A program made the position numbers and the translations under genes. From contig JAQPZY010001190.1 in assembly GCA_029931535.1 (NCBI GenBank), forward strand, positions 1,013,001-1,077,000: a stretch of DNA of 64,000 nucleotides. The letters are read 5' to 3'. Below, one piece after another: positions 11,672-24,010 of this stretch (the stretch's first letter is position 1; each line of letters begins with the position of its first letter). Below the pieces are notes generated by a model that was not told the DNA's origin, made no database searches, and saw only the letters and a program-made list of their open reading frames with translations. Source of the DNA: Margaritifera margaritifera. Its lineage: Eukaryota > Mollusca > Bivalvia > Unionida > Margaritiferidae.

Positions 11672-13175
11672 CACCGCTCCCTCGATAGCTCGCGCCCGGA
11701 TAACTCGCTAACCCGCTTATAACGCGGACCAGACGTGGATCCCATTTTTTTAAAACTAGAAATTTTTTTTTTTTTTAAAAAACGCGATCAAAAATTTTTC
11801 AATGAAACCTTAATATATCGCTCGTTTTATCGTCAAAACCAGTCTTTAGTACCCAGAAATTAGAATCATCATCATGAAATTTTCGACTTTTAATAAGAAG
11901 TCAAATATTTCGTTCAATTTTCTTTCCAAACAACATTCTCAGTACACTATAAATAACAATATTCGACGAAATTTCGATCAATGAAAACATCACTAAAGCC
12001 TACTGGTGGCAACACTTTAAAAATAAATACCAATTAAATAAGTCTTGTCAAGTGAAATATGTGTTTTAGTTCTATCTTTTAATTCGGTTTCAGTGTAATC
12101 ATCATAAATGCAATAAGCCCTCTTGTATTCAAACGTGAAAATTAAAATTCAACCGACCCAGCTATCGCCGCGAGCAATTTCCATGAGAATCTAATTATGT
12201 GCCGACCTTTTTTTGTTTTTATCTCCGACTTGCAGAAGTATATGTTGTGTTGTTACACTCAATTAATAGCAGACCTGCTTTGTATTATCACGTTTATTAC
12301 GTCTTTTGTATCAAATCAAACAAAGGGGGTGGAATAACAGAAAAGTTAAAAGGCGTTCAAATCCTGAGTGTGTAAGAGCTAGCGGTCATGGCCGTGTGTC
12401 AGGTCAACTCATTTCAATTGATCAATCGAACACTGTTATAAATATTATTATGTAAGGAATGTAATTAAACTACCTTAAATTAGCCTACTCATTCACAAAT
12501 GTAATCAAAGATAGGAAGGCAACCAAGCCAAATGAGTACTTGGAGAATAAAAGCTTTGTTTTACAGATGCGGTTCATTACGGAGAAGCGAGTTCCAGAGT
12601 TTGTATTGAACTTTCTAACATGCTACTCAGGGATTTTCTCAAGGATGAGACGAAGTTTCACTGTTACTTGATATGAAATCACGGCATCCATATTTTACTA
12701 ATGGAACAATAAATAAATCGAGGTTCGATGTTGACGGTTGTTTCACGAAATAAATGTCAATAGTTTTTGAAAAAAGGAATCTTGTTTAGTTGTGAATCAA
12801 CAACAACAAAAAGCAGTGACGTAATACACAATGTATCGCGTACACGTGTTGTTCAAACCGCTTGGACTAATGTTGTTAACGATCTTTCAGAGGTTCATTA
12901 TCTTGAAACTAAAGGTAATTTATACAGAAAAGCAAACAACTACATTATAAAAAGCTCTTTATTGACAATTATTCCCAATGTAATTATAAAACGAGTATTC
13001 CGCCATTAAATAGCCCCATTACCCACCCCCACCCCCACAGCGGTTTTCTCGATGTCCAGCGGGGATGGCATCCCTTTCTTAATTTTTTTGAGGTCCCTCG
13101 GTAACTCGCGCCCTCGCTTATAGTGCGGTCTATGTTTTTGGACCCCGTTGTGCGCGAGTTATCGAGGGAGCGGTG
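11672..13175. mobile_element. non-autonomous pogo/Tc1-like DNA transposon, 1.5 kb
   Basis: Perfect terminal inverted repeat CACCGCTCCCTCGATA (one mismatch after that) at both ends, flanked by TA on each side (11670-11671 and 13176-13177). Sub-terminal 'taactcgc...cgcttata..gcgg' motifs recur inside both ends. 'CCCTCGATAACTCGC' ends with TA target duplication fit the pogo/Tigger branch of Tc1-mariner. No transposase is visible; an 80-codon frame at 12767-13009 is unrecognised. It appears to have inserted into the terminal TATATA of a double-hairpin MITE. Confidence 0.8.
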
Positions 13176-13343
13176 TACTTGCTTATAAGTTGAGTCGAAT
13201 TACAAACAATGTAGACCCTGATCTGCTGTTGCATAATGTGCTGGCTGATTATTCCTAACAAACTGTATAGACCCAGATAATGCACCAGCAGATCATGGTC
13301 TGTGCAGTGTGCAGTTGGGTTCTACTTATAAGTGAGTACTGTA
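13176..13343. mobile_element. double-hairpin MITE, copy 3 (internally shortened)
   Basis: Starts tacttgcttataagttgag, contains diverged AACAATG/CATAGACCCAGA arms and ends ttataagtgagtactgta. About 50 bp shorter than other copies. Its missing left end (ttattgtatata) is found at 11660-11671, on the other side of the pogo-like element. Confidence 0.75.
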
Positions 13344-13556
13344 TATATTCGAGTATAAGCCAATACCAACTACAAACTGCATAGACCCAGATCTGCCATT
13401 GCATAATGCGCCGACAGATCTGGGTCTATGCAGTTTGTGAGGACTAATCAGTAGAACCAACAACATAGACCCTGGTCTGCAGGCGCATTATGCGACAGCA
13501 GATTAGGATCTATGTTGTTTGCATTTGGACCCAGTTATACGCGAGTATATACAGTA
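13340..13556. mobile_element. double-hairpin MITE, copy 4
   Basis: Complete copy directly after copy 3: tgtatatattcgagtataag, AACTGC hairpin, linker with gactaatcag, AACAAC hairpin, end cgcgagtatatacagta. Confidence 0.85.
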
Positions 13557-13725
13557 AATTTGCAGTGTTGGATATTTTCATAAGCACGTAATTTAAAAAT
13601 AATCCACTTTATTGTTGGCCTTCTTTTAGCACAGTATGCTATACAAAATTAGGTTTTTACATGTTTATAGAAAGTAATTGTTATTTTAGGTTTGATTAAT
13701 TTTTGTCTGACCCTTTGTCTTTCAG

Positions 13726-13845
13726 GCTATGGTATTATTTATTGTAACAAAATCTTTCAAGTCTGACCTGGGAAACGTATTTTCTAGTCTCAGTAAAGAC
13801 CCATATGTTCTCGTCAGAAAAACCCTAGCATCAGGCTTTCATGAG
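13726..13845 (+). CDS. PPP4R4: PPP4R4 exon, HEAT repeat
   Basis: 120 nt, 40 codons, phase 0 to 0, between gtctttcag and gtaagt. It encodes AMVLFIVTKSFKSDLGNVFS, then SLSKDPYVLVRKTLASGFHE. Human PPP4R4 has AMIVFVDPKNF and CHDPEVPVRYTIAICFYE here. The DP..VR pattern is the intra-repeat turn and second-helix start of a HEAT repeat. It follows the TA-flanked element at 11672-13175 and two hairpin MITEs. Confidence 0.95.
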
Positions 13846-14139
13846 GTAAGTAAACTAATTGACAGGAATTTAACATTCAAGATGTCTCCCAATTTATTAA
13901 ATTTTCTTGTCTTGCTGCATCAACTAGAGGGGGGGGTGGAAGAACTTAGTCCAGCAAAATCAAAATGATCTTTTCTGAGATAGTCCTGCACAAAGTTACT
14001 TATAACTATTTACAGTGGTCAGGTCTCTGTAAGGTCTCAGTATAAATTGGTCCCTCTATGTGACATAAATATTGTGATTGATTCTATTAAACTGGGTGAA
14101 TTTAATTTCTGAAAGTTCTATTTTATTTTTTTTTCACTT

Positions 14140-14700
14140 AATTATACTTCTTAGCTTTTGATATCCAGTTATAAAGTGATTACTCATTAGCTTATGATAA
14201 CCAATTATAAAGTGATTACTCATTAGCTTATGATAACCAGTTAGAATGTGATTACTTATTAGCTTTTGATAACCAGTTAGAATGTGATTTACTCATTAGC
14301 GTTTGATAACCAGTTAGAATGTGATTACTCATTAGCTTATGATAACCAGTTAGAATGAGATTTACTCATTAGCATTTGATAACCAGTTAGAATGTGATTA
14401 CTCATTAGCTTTTGATAAGCAATTATAATTTGATTTCTCAGTAGCTTATGATAACCTGTTAGCTGAAATAGCCAATTGTAATGTGATTTTGCAATAAACA
14501 TACACTTATAATGTGATTTCTCTGTAGGTTATGATAACTTATAATGTGATTACTCATTAGCTTTTGATAACCAATTATAATTTGTTTTCTCATTAGCTTA
14601 AATAACCAGTTGTAATGTGATTTCACAACAAACATACAACTATAATGGGATTTCACAAGAAACATTCAGTCATAATGTGGTTTTTGCAAATAAACATAAC
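14140..14700 (+). repeat. minisatellite, about 36-37 bp unit
   Basis: About 14 degenerate units of the type tgattactcattagctttt followed by gataaccagttagaatg. The first half is regular; the second half (14459-14700) mixes in variants with acaaaaacatacaac. Confidence 0.9.
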
Positions 14701-14990
14701 CTTTATTTCATAACCTTGCTAAGCATGTAGCCAGTATGAGACAACCTTGCCTATATCACACAATTTCATGGTTCTCTTAAACAGTTTTATAGTGAATGCC
14801 CACTGTATTAGTCATTATACCAGTGTTTCAGATGTCTGTCAGTCTTCAGATAATGACCAATTTGTTACATTATGTACCACATTTTCTTTGGGAGTTCATA
14901 CAGACTGACTGATAGTCAAAATCTTGTTTAATTGCTACTGTTCATGTGTAGGTTTCATGCACTGCTTGTTTACATCTTTGATCCCTTATA

Positions 14991-15193
14991 TACCGTATAT
15001 ACTCGCATATAAGCCAGGTCCAAATGCAAACTGCATAGACCCAGATACTGGCAGATCTGGGTCTTGCAGTTTGTAAGGACTAATCAGTAGAACAAACAAC
15101 ATATACCCTGATCTACTGGTGCATTATGCAATGGCAGATCAGGGGGTATGTTGTTTGCATTTTAACCTTGATTATACGATAGTATATACGGTA
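14991..15193. mobile_element. double-hairpin MITE, copy 5
   Basis: Starts taccgtatatactcgcatat and ends gatagtatatacggta. AACTGC hairpin first (shortened loop), AACAAC hairpin second. Confidence 0.85.
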
Positions 15194-17098
15194 ATAAATA
15201 AATCTTCAGAAGACAGTTATAAACAGGTAAGTATAATCTTGAATGTGTAAATGTTGTATAACCCGTAAGCATACGATGTACAAAATCATGGTCTCAGTCA
15301 GTCAGTATATTTTTAAATCCAGTTAGCATTTATTCTTGTTGTAAAATATATCAGTTGAGTTTTGATCCTGAAATAATCAATATTGTCAATTTTTTTTTTC
15401 AATCTCATTTTCTGGTTATTTTAAAATTACAAGAGTTACAATTGATGAATTACAACATGAACTTGCATTCGTTTTGTTAATTTTTTTAATATTCTGTCTC
15501 CATTGAATATGGTATTAGTTAATATTTTTATGATATTGTTACATGTGTCTGGCACAATTAAACATTTATTTTTTTAAACCTTCAAATTATGAATTTATAC
15601 TGTACCCAAATTGTAAAAATTTTCTATCTTTCATTTGCATACAGTAAATCTCATTCATGAAGAATCCATAAATATTATCATTCATTTGATTTTAATCTTA
15701 TTAGGATCTTAAAGAGTATTTACTCTCTATTCAACTTTAAAAGCAAAATATTATTTTCAAATTTTTTTGCTGAAAAGAAAAACTTGATGGAAAGTACAAG
15801 TTTTACTCGAATAACAATTTTACTGATATGGCAGATACAAGTAGCTTTTTTTAGAAAAATTCTTGAAGTAACTTTTCAGCTTTTGGAATACTTATCAGTA
15901 CTCACCATTATCAGTCATATTCAGTATTTTCTTTGCCTGAAGTTAAATATTTTGAATAGGAGGTTACTAATTAAGAGATAATTTTAACTGAAGCAAATAC
16001 ATGTATATGGTCAATCACATGTAAGAAAGTTAATAATTAAGTTGTCAGTTACACCAGTCAAGTATTAGTAGCAAGAAATCAATCAGATATTTATTGAATT
16101 CTGGAGATCATGAATGAGTCCTATTTTTTATCATTTGACTGTTGGAATTAAATTGTTCCTTTGGTTCTTGGTTTTGTTGATTTTTTTAATGAAAAATAAA
16201 ATATTGAACTTGAATTTTTTTAGGTAAAATACTGAAAAAATTGCATTTAATTCACAATTACAGATTGTGCATTACATGTACAAACAACAATCAATTATCA
16301 GTACCAGTCATGCACCTAAATGTGATGGTGATTGACTAACATGTCCAGAAATTTTCTTGATTATCCTGATTTTCAGACAAGTTTCAGGACATTGGTCTGT
16401 ATAGTCTGAACCATTTGAAACACTGTATACTCAGGGGCCATTGTAGTAGTTATTATAATGAGGGGCAATGTATTAATCATTATAGCAAGGGACATTCTTG
16501 TTAAATTCCTTTAGCTAGGCATCAGCAGCAAGAATTCCTATTTGGCTACACTTAATGAGATAAAAGATACAAATTAAGGTTGATAGACATTTTAAAACTA
16601 GCGATTTTAATATGGAAGCATCATTTGATTGAAAGATATAAGTATGGAGACAGTTTCATGAGGAAAGATTCTTGAATATTGTCAAGTAACCTCACCCATT
16701 TATGGTTCTTTTTATGCAACAATACTTGTGTACTATATTTTTTAAGAATTATTTTGCTGGGTGGTGTTAAATATAATACTTCCACAATATGTATTCATTA
16801 ACCTGCCTTTTTGTATGAAGGATTTTTGGGTTTAAAAATTAAAAATTTCACTTCTGGACATAGAAATCACAACATTATCTCTAGCATTTCTGTGGTTCAA
16901 ATTGGTATGAAGGCAGAATCAGTGTTATGAGTATATCTTTATGAATTAGAATCTGGGTACATCTGAATTTAAACGACCACAGGAGTCAAACCATTTCAGT
17001 TTTAAATTGTTCAAGAGAAACAGAGTCATGTTTTTTGTAATCAGCCTTGTGCATTCTCTGGTTGTGACCTTTTACATATACTTCTCTGTGCATTCCAG
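15194..17098 (+). other. intron, AT-rich, no recognisable feature
   Basis: Long AT-rich intron without repeats I can define. The open frame at 15784-15981 has no similarity I recognise. Confidence 0.45.
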
Positions 17099-17176
17099 AT
17101 TGCAAAAACACTTGGCAATAATGTCCACAGTATACTTAATGAGTTCATCCTCTTGTTGCATGATGAGACAATAGAG
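17099..17176 (+). CDS. PPP4R4: PPP4R4 exon, HEAT repeat second helix
   Basis: 78 nt, 26 codons, phase 0 to 0. Acceptor cttctctgtgcattccag, donor gtaaga. It encodes IAKTLGNNVHSILNEFILLL followed by HDETIE. Human PPP4R4 has VSKLLNSGV, HKELITLLQDESLE at this place. The exon is shorter than the frame limit of many ORF callers, and no start codon is expected since it is internal. Confidence 0.95.
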
Positions 17177-17230
17177 GTAAGACCTTTTTTTATTCCCACA
17201 CACTCCTCTTTTCTGACAATCTCATGATAG

Positions 17231-18545
17231 TTTTAGCTCTACTGGTCATAGACCTGAAGAGCTTATGGGATGTCCTGTTGTCCCTCATCCGTTGTCCATC
17301 CGTCCATTAGCACAAGTATGTTATCACTACTTCTCCTAAACTACTTGGAGGATTGCCATGAAATTTTACACACACATTCATCCCAAGGCCTAGTTGGTCC
17401 TAAATTAAAATGGTGCTGCTCAGACATCCAATATGGCCACCACAGCAGCTATCTTGAAAATCTTGTTATCACTTCTCCGTTTGATCAGAAAATCCTTGAT
17501 ATAGAGTTTTCACCAGAAGACTTATGATGTCTAGTTGGTCCTATATGAAAATGGTGCTAATCTGACATTCAATAATGTTGACACGGCAGCCATCTTGAAA
17601 AATTAGTTATTGCTACGGAAAGCCATATCGACATAGGATTTTCACCCAGACGACTTATTATGATGTCTAGTTGTCCTACATAAAAATGGTTCTGCTCAGA
17701 CATCCAATATGGCCACCACAGTGACCATCTTGAAAATCTTATCACTCCTCCTCTTGAATGGATGGTCATATCAACATGATGGTTTCACAAAAAAACTTAT
17801 TATTTGGTCCTAAATGAAACTGGTGCTAATCTGACATCCAATATGGCCACCACAGCAACCATCTTTAAAGTCTTATTATCGCTTCTCCTCCTGAGCAGAA
17901 AGTCATATCAGCATTGGGTTTTCACTGAAAGACTTCGCATGGTATCTGGTTGGTCATAAATAAAAATTGTACCGCTCTGATATCAAACATGGGCACAAAC
18001 AGAGGCCAGCTTTACAATGGTATCACTACTCCTCCATGATGGAAAGTCATATCAACATTGGGTTTACACCAGAGGACTTCTTATGGTGGAGCCAATCTGA
18101 CATCCAGTATGGCCACCATGGCAGCCATCTTAAAAATCTTAATGCTTCTCAATGGAAAGTCATATCAACATGGGTTTTCACCAAGAGACTAATTGTAATA
18201 TCTAGTTCATTCTGAATGAAAATAGAGCTGATCTGACCTCAAATATGTCTGCCACAATGAACATATTGAAAATATTGTCACTAGTTCTCCTGATTGGATG
18301 GTCATAGCAACATGGGGTTTTCGCCAAAATCTCTAAAGGTGTCTAGTTTGTCATAAATGAAAATGGTGCTGATCTTTCATCCAATATGGCTACCACAGTG
18401 GCAAATTAGAAAATCTTATTGCTGAAGAATATCATAGATGGTTTCAACACTAAGCAGTTAAAAAGAAGAAATGGTGTTATTTTGAATTCCTGGAAATTCT
18501 TTTCAGACAGTAGAGCATCAGTTCCTTCGAGGGACTTGGGGAGGG
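17231..18545 (+). repeat. tandem-core interspersed repeat, copy 2
   Basis: Head ttagctctactggtcataga, core of about eight degenerate units of about 135-145 bp (catcttgaaaatcttgttat), tail gaattcctggaaattctttt followed by a hairpin around ccttcgaggg at about 18520-18540. Same family as 1868-3960. Confidence 0.85.
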
Positions 18546-19422
18546 GGGGTTTAGTGGGGTTGGTAGGTATAAATGATATTTCTTTCACATCAGTTGTTCA
18601 ACAAGTTCTATCAGCTTGAACAGTATATTCTTGATGGCTCAGATGTGGATGTAAAGTGGTCTTTGAGGCAGAGAAAAATAGAGAACCCAAAGGAGATCAC
18701 AGGTTGTAGTTAAGTGACAATTTACCTTTGCACGAGTCGCAACCAGGGATCTCACTGATTAATAAAAAGGTGCAAAGCAAACACACTTCTTTTGTTCTTT
18801 TGTTCTATCTAGGTTTATATGTATAGTGTTTGATTTATATATGCAATTCATTTTTACATGCCAGTCCTCAATTTTAGTGTTTATTGCGAAATTCAGCATT
18901 ACCGTGTAGAACAATTGTTTATGTTGAATATGTTTGTACTTGCAAGTTTTTCTGACTTACAAGATAGGTCTGTTTAAAAAGGATGTCATAAGTACAAATA
19001 TAGGTCTGTCTTCTGTCAGAACTATTCTGTCACATTTCTGTTTGTTTCCCATTGCCTTATTAATGAAGAATAATGATAACGGCATTCAAAACAGTCAGAA
19101 ATGTTTTCCCTTATCTGGTCTCCAACTGTGACAAATTTGTGGTTAAAGTCATTTTTCAGATGGTTGTTGTTTTCATTGATGGATTATCAAAGCATCAAAC
19201 AAACATTCAGCCATAAGTTCATAAGGCATTTTTTTTGTGATTCTGGCTTGAAAGATCAGAGGTCTGGGCTAAATGGGAAGGGGCTTGGGTGACATTCTTT
19301 TTTTGCGTCAAAGACCATCAATTTCCTCTTTTCCAAGCAGATTTTACATCCTCTCAGATATTGAATATTTCATTCAAAGCCAACACATTTTTATACTTTA
19401 TATAATTTTTCTTTAATTGCAG
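18546..19422 (+). other. intron, no recognisable feature
   Basis: Nothing beyond short AT-rich repeats; a G-rich run (ggggaggggggg-like) is at 18538-18552. Confidence 0.4.
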
Positions 19423-19503
19423 GTTCTTAGAGGTTTAATATCAAACTTACCTGATATTTTGTCTTGTTTAATGGTATCTCCAGGGAGTCTTTCTGATGCA
19501 AAG
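19423..19503 (+). CDS. PPP4R4: PPP4R4 exon, HEAT repeat
   Basis: 81 nt, 27 codons, phase 0 to 0. Acceptor tttctttaattgcag, donor gtatat. It encodes VLRGLISNLPDILSCLMVSP and GSLSDAK. The vertebrate counterpart reads VLDALIDHLPEILELM and is followed by a short polar loop. It lies upstream of the 32-bp minisatellite that starts near 20100. Confidence 0.93.
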
Positions 19504-20090
19504 GTATATCTATTTGTTTGCCTCTGTGTCCTTTGGCACTGCTTCTTAATCTCTCATTCAGTCATCACTAACACAGAACATATGTGCCAATTTATAAGTT
19601 AGCATTTAAAATGTCTTTATAATGTCACTTATTATTATTATCATTATTGGTATGTTATCATTATCAGATGAAGAAAACAAAGATAGTCAAGATGACATTA
19701 AATGATACCAGTCATTCATTGATCTTTAGATGCTGCAATAATTTTAGATGTCATTAGAAACACATACATTTGTATGTGGTCACTTACATTTATGAGTAAA
19801 GGAAGAAATAATTTAATACAAAAAAAAGAAATAGAAACTCCTCTAAAATCCATTTTTAATTAATAATCCTTGTTGATATTGTTACTCACATTGTTGTACA
19901 AATTTTACCAGTGACCTCCCTGGTAGTGTAATATTATTCTTTTACTTTATTTGTAATTGTACTATAGATCACAGGAGATAGATCAACAGCAGCAAATATG
20001 AGTTGAGTCTGTCTTCCATGTCAATAGTGAACATGTTGATTATGAACAAAGCAATTTATTTCAGATAATTAAGACCCTGCATTGATATGT
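19504..20090 (+). other. intron, no recognisable feature
   Basis: AT-rich; a short ATT trinucleotide patch lies near 19628-19650. Confidence 0.4.
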
Positions 20091-20109
20091 GGGAGCCCTA
20101 TAGTAATCA

Positions 20110-21215
20110 CCTTTTCGTCTGTCCATCTATCTGTCTGTTAGTCCATTAGTCTGTCTATCTATCTGTCTGTTAATCCATTAGTCTGTCCATCTATCTATCT
20201 GTTGGTCCATTAGTCTGTCCATTTGTCTGACTGTTAGTCCATTAGTCTGTCCATTTGTCTGACTGTTAGTCCATAAGTCTGTCCATTTGTCTGACTGTTA
20301 GTCCATTAGTCTGTCTATTTGTCTGACTGTTAGTCCATTAGTCTCTCCATTTGTCTGACTGTTAGTCCATTAGTCTGTCCATTTGTATGACTGTTAGTCC
20401 ATTAGTCTGTCCATCTATCTGTCTGTTAGTCCATTAGTCTGTCCATTTGTCTGACTGTTAGTCCATTAGTCTGTCCATTTGTTTGACTGTTAGTCCATTA
20501 GTCTGTCCATCTGTCTGTTAGTCCATTAGTCTGTCCATTTGTCTGACTGTTAGTTCATTAGTCTGTCCATTTGTCTGACTGTTAGTCCATTAGTCTGTCC
20601 ATTTGTCTGACTGTTAGTCCATAAGTCTGTCCATTTTTATGACTGTTAGTCCATTAGTCTCTCCATCTCTGTCTATTAGTACATTAGTCTGTCCATCTAT
20701 CTGTCTGTTAATCCATTAGTCTGCCCATCTGTTTGTCTGTTAGTCCATTAGTCTGTCCATCTGTTTGACTGTTAGTCCATTAGTTTGTCCATCTATCTGT
20801 CTTTTAGTCCATTAGTCTGTCCATCTATCTGTCTTTTAGTCCATTAGTTTGTCCATCTATCTGTCTTTTAGTCCATTAGTCTGTCCATCTATCTGTCTTT
20901 TAGTCCATTAGTCTGTCCATCTATCTGTCTTTTAGTCCATTAGTCTGTCCATCTATCTGTCTTTTAGTCCATTAGTCTGTCCATCTATCTGTCTTTTAGT
21001 CCATTAGTCTGTCCATCTATCTGTCTTTTAGTCCATTAGTCTGTCCATCTATCTGTCTTTTAGTCCATTAGTCTGTCCATCTATCTGTCTTTTAGTCCAT
21101 TAGTCTGTCCATCTATCTGTCTTTTAGTCCATTAGTCTGTCCATCTGTCTGTCTTTTAGTCCATTAGTCTGTCAATCTATCCATATGTCTGTTTGTCCAT
21201 TAGTCTGTTCATCTG
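20110..21215 (+). repeat. minisatellite, 32-bp unit, about 34 copies
   Basis: Unit gtctgtccatctatctgtct plus tttagtccatta. Two sub-arrays: before about 20780 most units carry 'tttgtctgactgttagtcc'; after it almost all carry 'ctatctgtcttttagtcc'. This points to two separate expansion rounds. Confidence 0.95.
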
Positions 21216-21693
21216 TCTATTGCTTGTAACCATCATAGTTCAAGAACAACTCAATATAATCTGATGCAAGTTAGTATAAACATTGTCTCATAGACTTATA
21301 TGTGCCTTACATGGGTTTAGTCTCATTTTTTATGGCCCATGATTGCTTGTCCTCCTGATTTTGGTTTTTATAAGATAACTTAACCAAATTTTGTTGGATT
21401 TTAACCACATTTGGCATGTTGCTTGGATTGATGAGAATTTGAATGAGTTTGATTTCCAGCATTCCATGACATCATATAAAGGAGTTATGCCCCCTGATTA
21501 CCTGTACTCCTGACTTTGGTTTGCACAACATAACTTTACAAAGCTTTGTTGCATTTCAGCCAAATTTGGCATGAAACTTAATATTGGTGAGACTTTGATC
21601 GAGATTAATTTAAACTTTTCCACATTATCTTTTAAAAACATTATGACCCCCCTGATTGCCTGTCCTGCTAACTTTTCTTTCTGCAGCATAATG

Positions 21694-21845
21694 GTTCTAA
21701 GGAATATTGCATTTCAGCCAAAGTTATTGTGTACCTTTATAATGTTTCTAAAGAATATTGCATTTCAGCCAAAGTTATTGTGTACCTTTATAATGTTTCT
21801 AAGGAATATTGCATTTCAGCCAAAGTTATTATGTACCTTTATATT
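21694..21845 (+). repeat. 51-bp tandem triplication
   Basis: Three copies of a 51-bp unit (gaatattgcatttcagccaa, agttattgtgtacctttata), nearly identical. 51 bp is 17 codons, so the frame 21571-21861 looks like a repeat protein; it is inside a repeat element and not a gene. Confidence 0.9.
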
Positions 21846-22029
21846 GATGAGAGCTGAATGAGTTGGATTGCAAGTATTTCACATCATCGGTTCGAAGAGT
21901 TATGACCCCTGAGTGCCCATCTTCTCCAAACTTTGGTTTTCCAACAGAAATTCTTCAGTGTAAGGCCTTACCGATCAAGATTTAGAGAGGGTGCCCTCTA
22001 CAATGCACCCATCACTACTAGCTCTAGTT

Positions 22030-22870
22030 ACTGAGAACTTTATCCTTGCTGAAGAATAGTGACCAATATGTCTCTAGTCTTTTATCTGAAGTAAATAATA
22101 TTTTCTGACATATTGGCACTTAAAATAAAATAATACAAGCTGCTCTGCCTAATATTGGATCATACCATTGTGTGTTTGCAATAGCATTTATATAAACACA
22201 TTGCAGATTTGTCTTAGTCAGCCTATACAACATTATCTAGCCACTCTGTGTAATTATTCTTTTACTTTCTTGGTAATTGTACAAAGTCTCTTGCCTTACT
22301 CAGTGTGTATTTGAGAGAGCAAGTCATTTTTTCATAACAAACAGAAGTGATCTGTGAACTTAAAAAAGCTGACATTACATAATGTTCCTTGACTATGTAA
22401 ACTCAGAAACAGATGAGAATGTTCATTTTCTTCAGTTCAGCCAATGACATGGTTGAATTGGTCAGGAGCAACCCTGAATGTTTAGTAGTCCCTTTAAAAA
22501 CTAGTCAGTTTCATCTATTATTACCAAGGTATCAAAAGAGATATAAAATAGTAACATCAGAACACATTTTATCACATAATACTCACTTTAATTAGAGTCA
22601 CTTGGCAATGACACTTATCAATGTCATGGAGTAATGCAACATCCTTAATATTAGGTGATAAATAGGATCTTTAATTCATCTTCATTTGACTTGAAATGTA
22701 TGAAACTCATTGAATAATACAATTTATTTTATGCTAGACCATGAATTAGTGGATTTTCCAAGAGAAATAATTTCAAAAATTAGTGAACTATTCATTTCAT
22801 TTTTTCACTGAAGAACTTTTTTCAGTAGACATCGATCGATAACATCATGACCAAAAGATTTATCCACCAT
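22030..22870 (+). other. intron, no recognisable feature
   Basis: AT-rich sequence with no gene signal. Confidence 0.4.
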
Positions 22871-22878
22871 GTTGTAAA

Positions 22879-22950
22879 TCGCTTGGTGCAGTGGTAGTAT
22901 GTCATCCTGTCACACAAAAGAATCATGTTTATATCCCACTATTAACTTTT
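22879..22950 (+). repeat. tRNA-Asp-like sequence (SINE head or pseudo-tRNA)
   Basis: tggtgcagtggtagtatgtc followed by atcctgtcacac matches the D arm and anticodon region of metazoan tRNA-Asp (anticodon GTC), and gtttatatccc sits where the T arm (B box) should be. The acceptor stem and the T arm do not pair, so it is not a functional tRNA. A T run follows at about 22947. Probably a degenerate tRNA-derived SINE head or old pseudogene. Confidence 0.5.
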
Positions 22951-22965
22951 TTTTTTCCTTAAATT

Positions 22966-24010
22966 TTTTGCTCTATTGGTCATAGACCAGAAGAGCTTAT
23001 GGGATGGCCTGTTGTCCATCGTCTGTCATTCATCTGTCCATTAGTATAAATTATCACAACTCCTCCTAAACCACTTGGAGGATTGCCATGAAACTTAACA
23101 CACACATTCATCACAAGGTCTAGTTGTTATTAAATGAAAATGGTGCTTCTCAGACATCCAATATGGAACCACATCAGTGATCTTGAAAATATTGTTATTG
23201 CTACTCCTCCTGAATGGATGGTCATAACAACTTGGGGTTTTCATAAAAGAGTTCTTATAATTTCTAGTTGGTCCTAAATGAAAATGGTGCTGATCTGACA
23301 TCCAGTATGGCCACCACAGCAACCATCTTGAAAGTCTTGTTATTGCTACTCCTTCTGAATGGAAAGTCATATTAACATGGGGTTTTCACCTGAAGACTTC
23401 ATATGGTGTCTAATTGGTCTTAAATAAAAATCTGACATCTAGTATGGACACCACACCATCTTGAAAATCTTCTTATCACTACTCCTAGATGGAAAGTCAT
23501 ATCAACGTTGGGTTTTCAGCAAAAGATTTCTTATGATTTCTGGTTGGTACTAAATGAAAATGGTGCCAATCCACCATAGCAGCCATCTTGAAAATCTTGT
23601 TGTTGCTACTCCTCCGGACTTGATGGTCATATTGACATGGGATTTTCACTAAAAGACTTCTTATTATATGTAGTTGATTCTAAATGAAAATGGTCCTGCA
23701 GACATCCGATATGGCTGCCACAATGAACATATTGAAAATCTTGTCACTAATTCTCCTGAATGGATGGTCATATTGAAATAGGGTTTTGACCAAAAGTCTT
23801 CTAATGATATCTAGTTTGTCTTAAATGGAATGGTACCAATCTTCCTACCAATATGTCCATGACAGTGGCTAATTTGAAAATCATATCGCTCAAGAATATC
23901 AGAGATGGTTTCAACTCTCGGCAGTTAATAAGATGAAATGGTCTTATCTTGAATTCCTGGAAATTCTTTTAGGACAATAGAGCATCAGTCCCTTCAAAGG
24001 ACTTATGTTT
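22966..24010 (+). repeat. tandem-core interspersed repeat, copy 3
   Basis: Head ctctattggtcatagaccag, core of about six units (catcttgaaaatcttg; about 140 bp), tail gaattcctggaaattctttt and the small hairpin gtcccttcaaaggac at 23990-24004. Confidence 0.85.

Larger units (their letters stand above)
20095..22025 (+). repeat. large dispersed repeat C, copy 1, with minisatellite core
   Basis: Begins with tagtaatcaccttttc and ends near catcactactagctctagtt. Besides the minisatellite it holds 'agttatggcccctgattgcc'-type units of about 150 bp (21330-21960). The second copy, 29515-31950, has the same start, the same unit types and the same end, with a different internal minisatellite. Confidence 0.75.

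Noticed and set aside
12767..13009. Transposase of the pogo-like element
   Set aside because: Only 80 codons, no DDE or HTH motif visible; the element looks non-autonomous.
20110..21215. CRISPR array (regular 32-bp repeats)
   Set aside because: There are no unique spacers; units are contiguous, and the window is an intron of an animal gene.
22879..22950. Functional tRNA-Asp gene
   Set aside because: Acceptor and T stems do not pair and the B box is degenerate.
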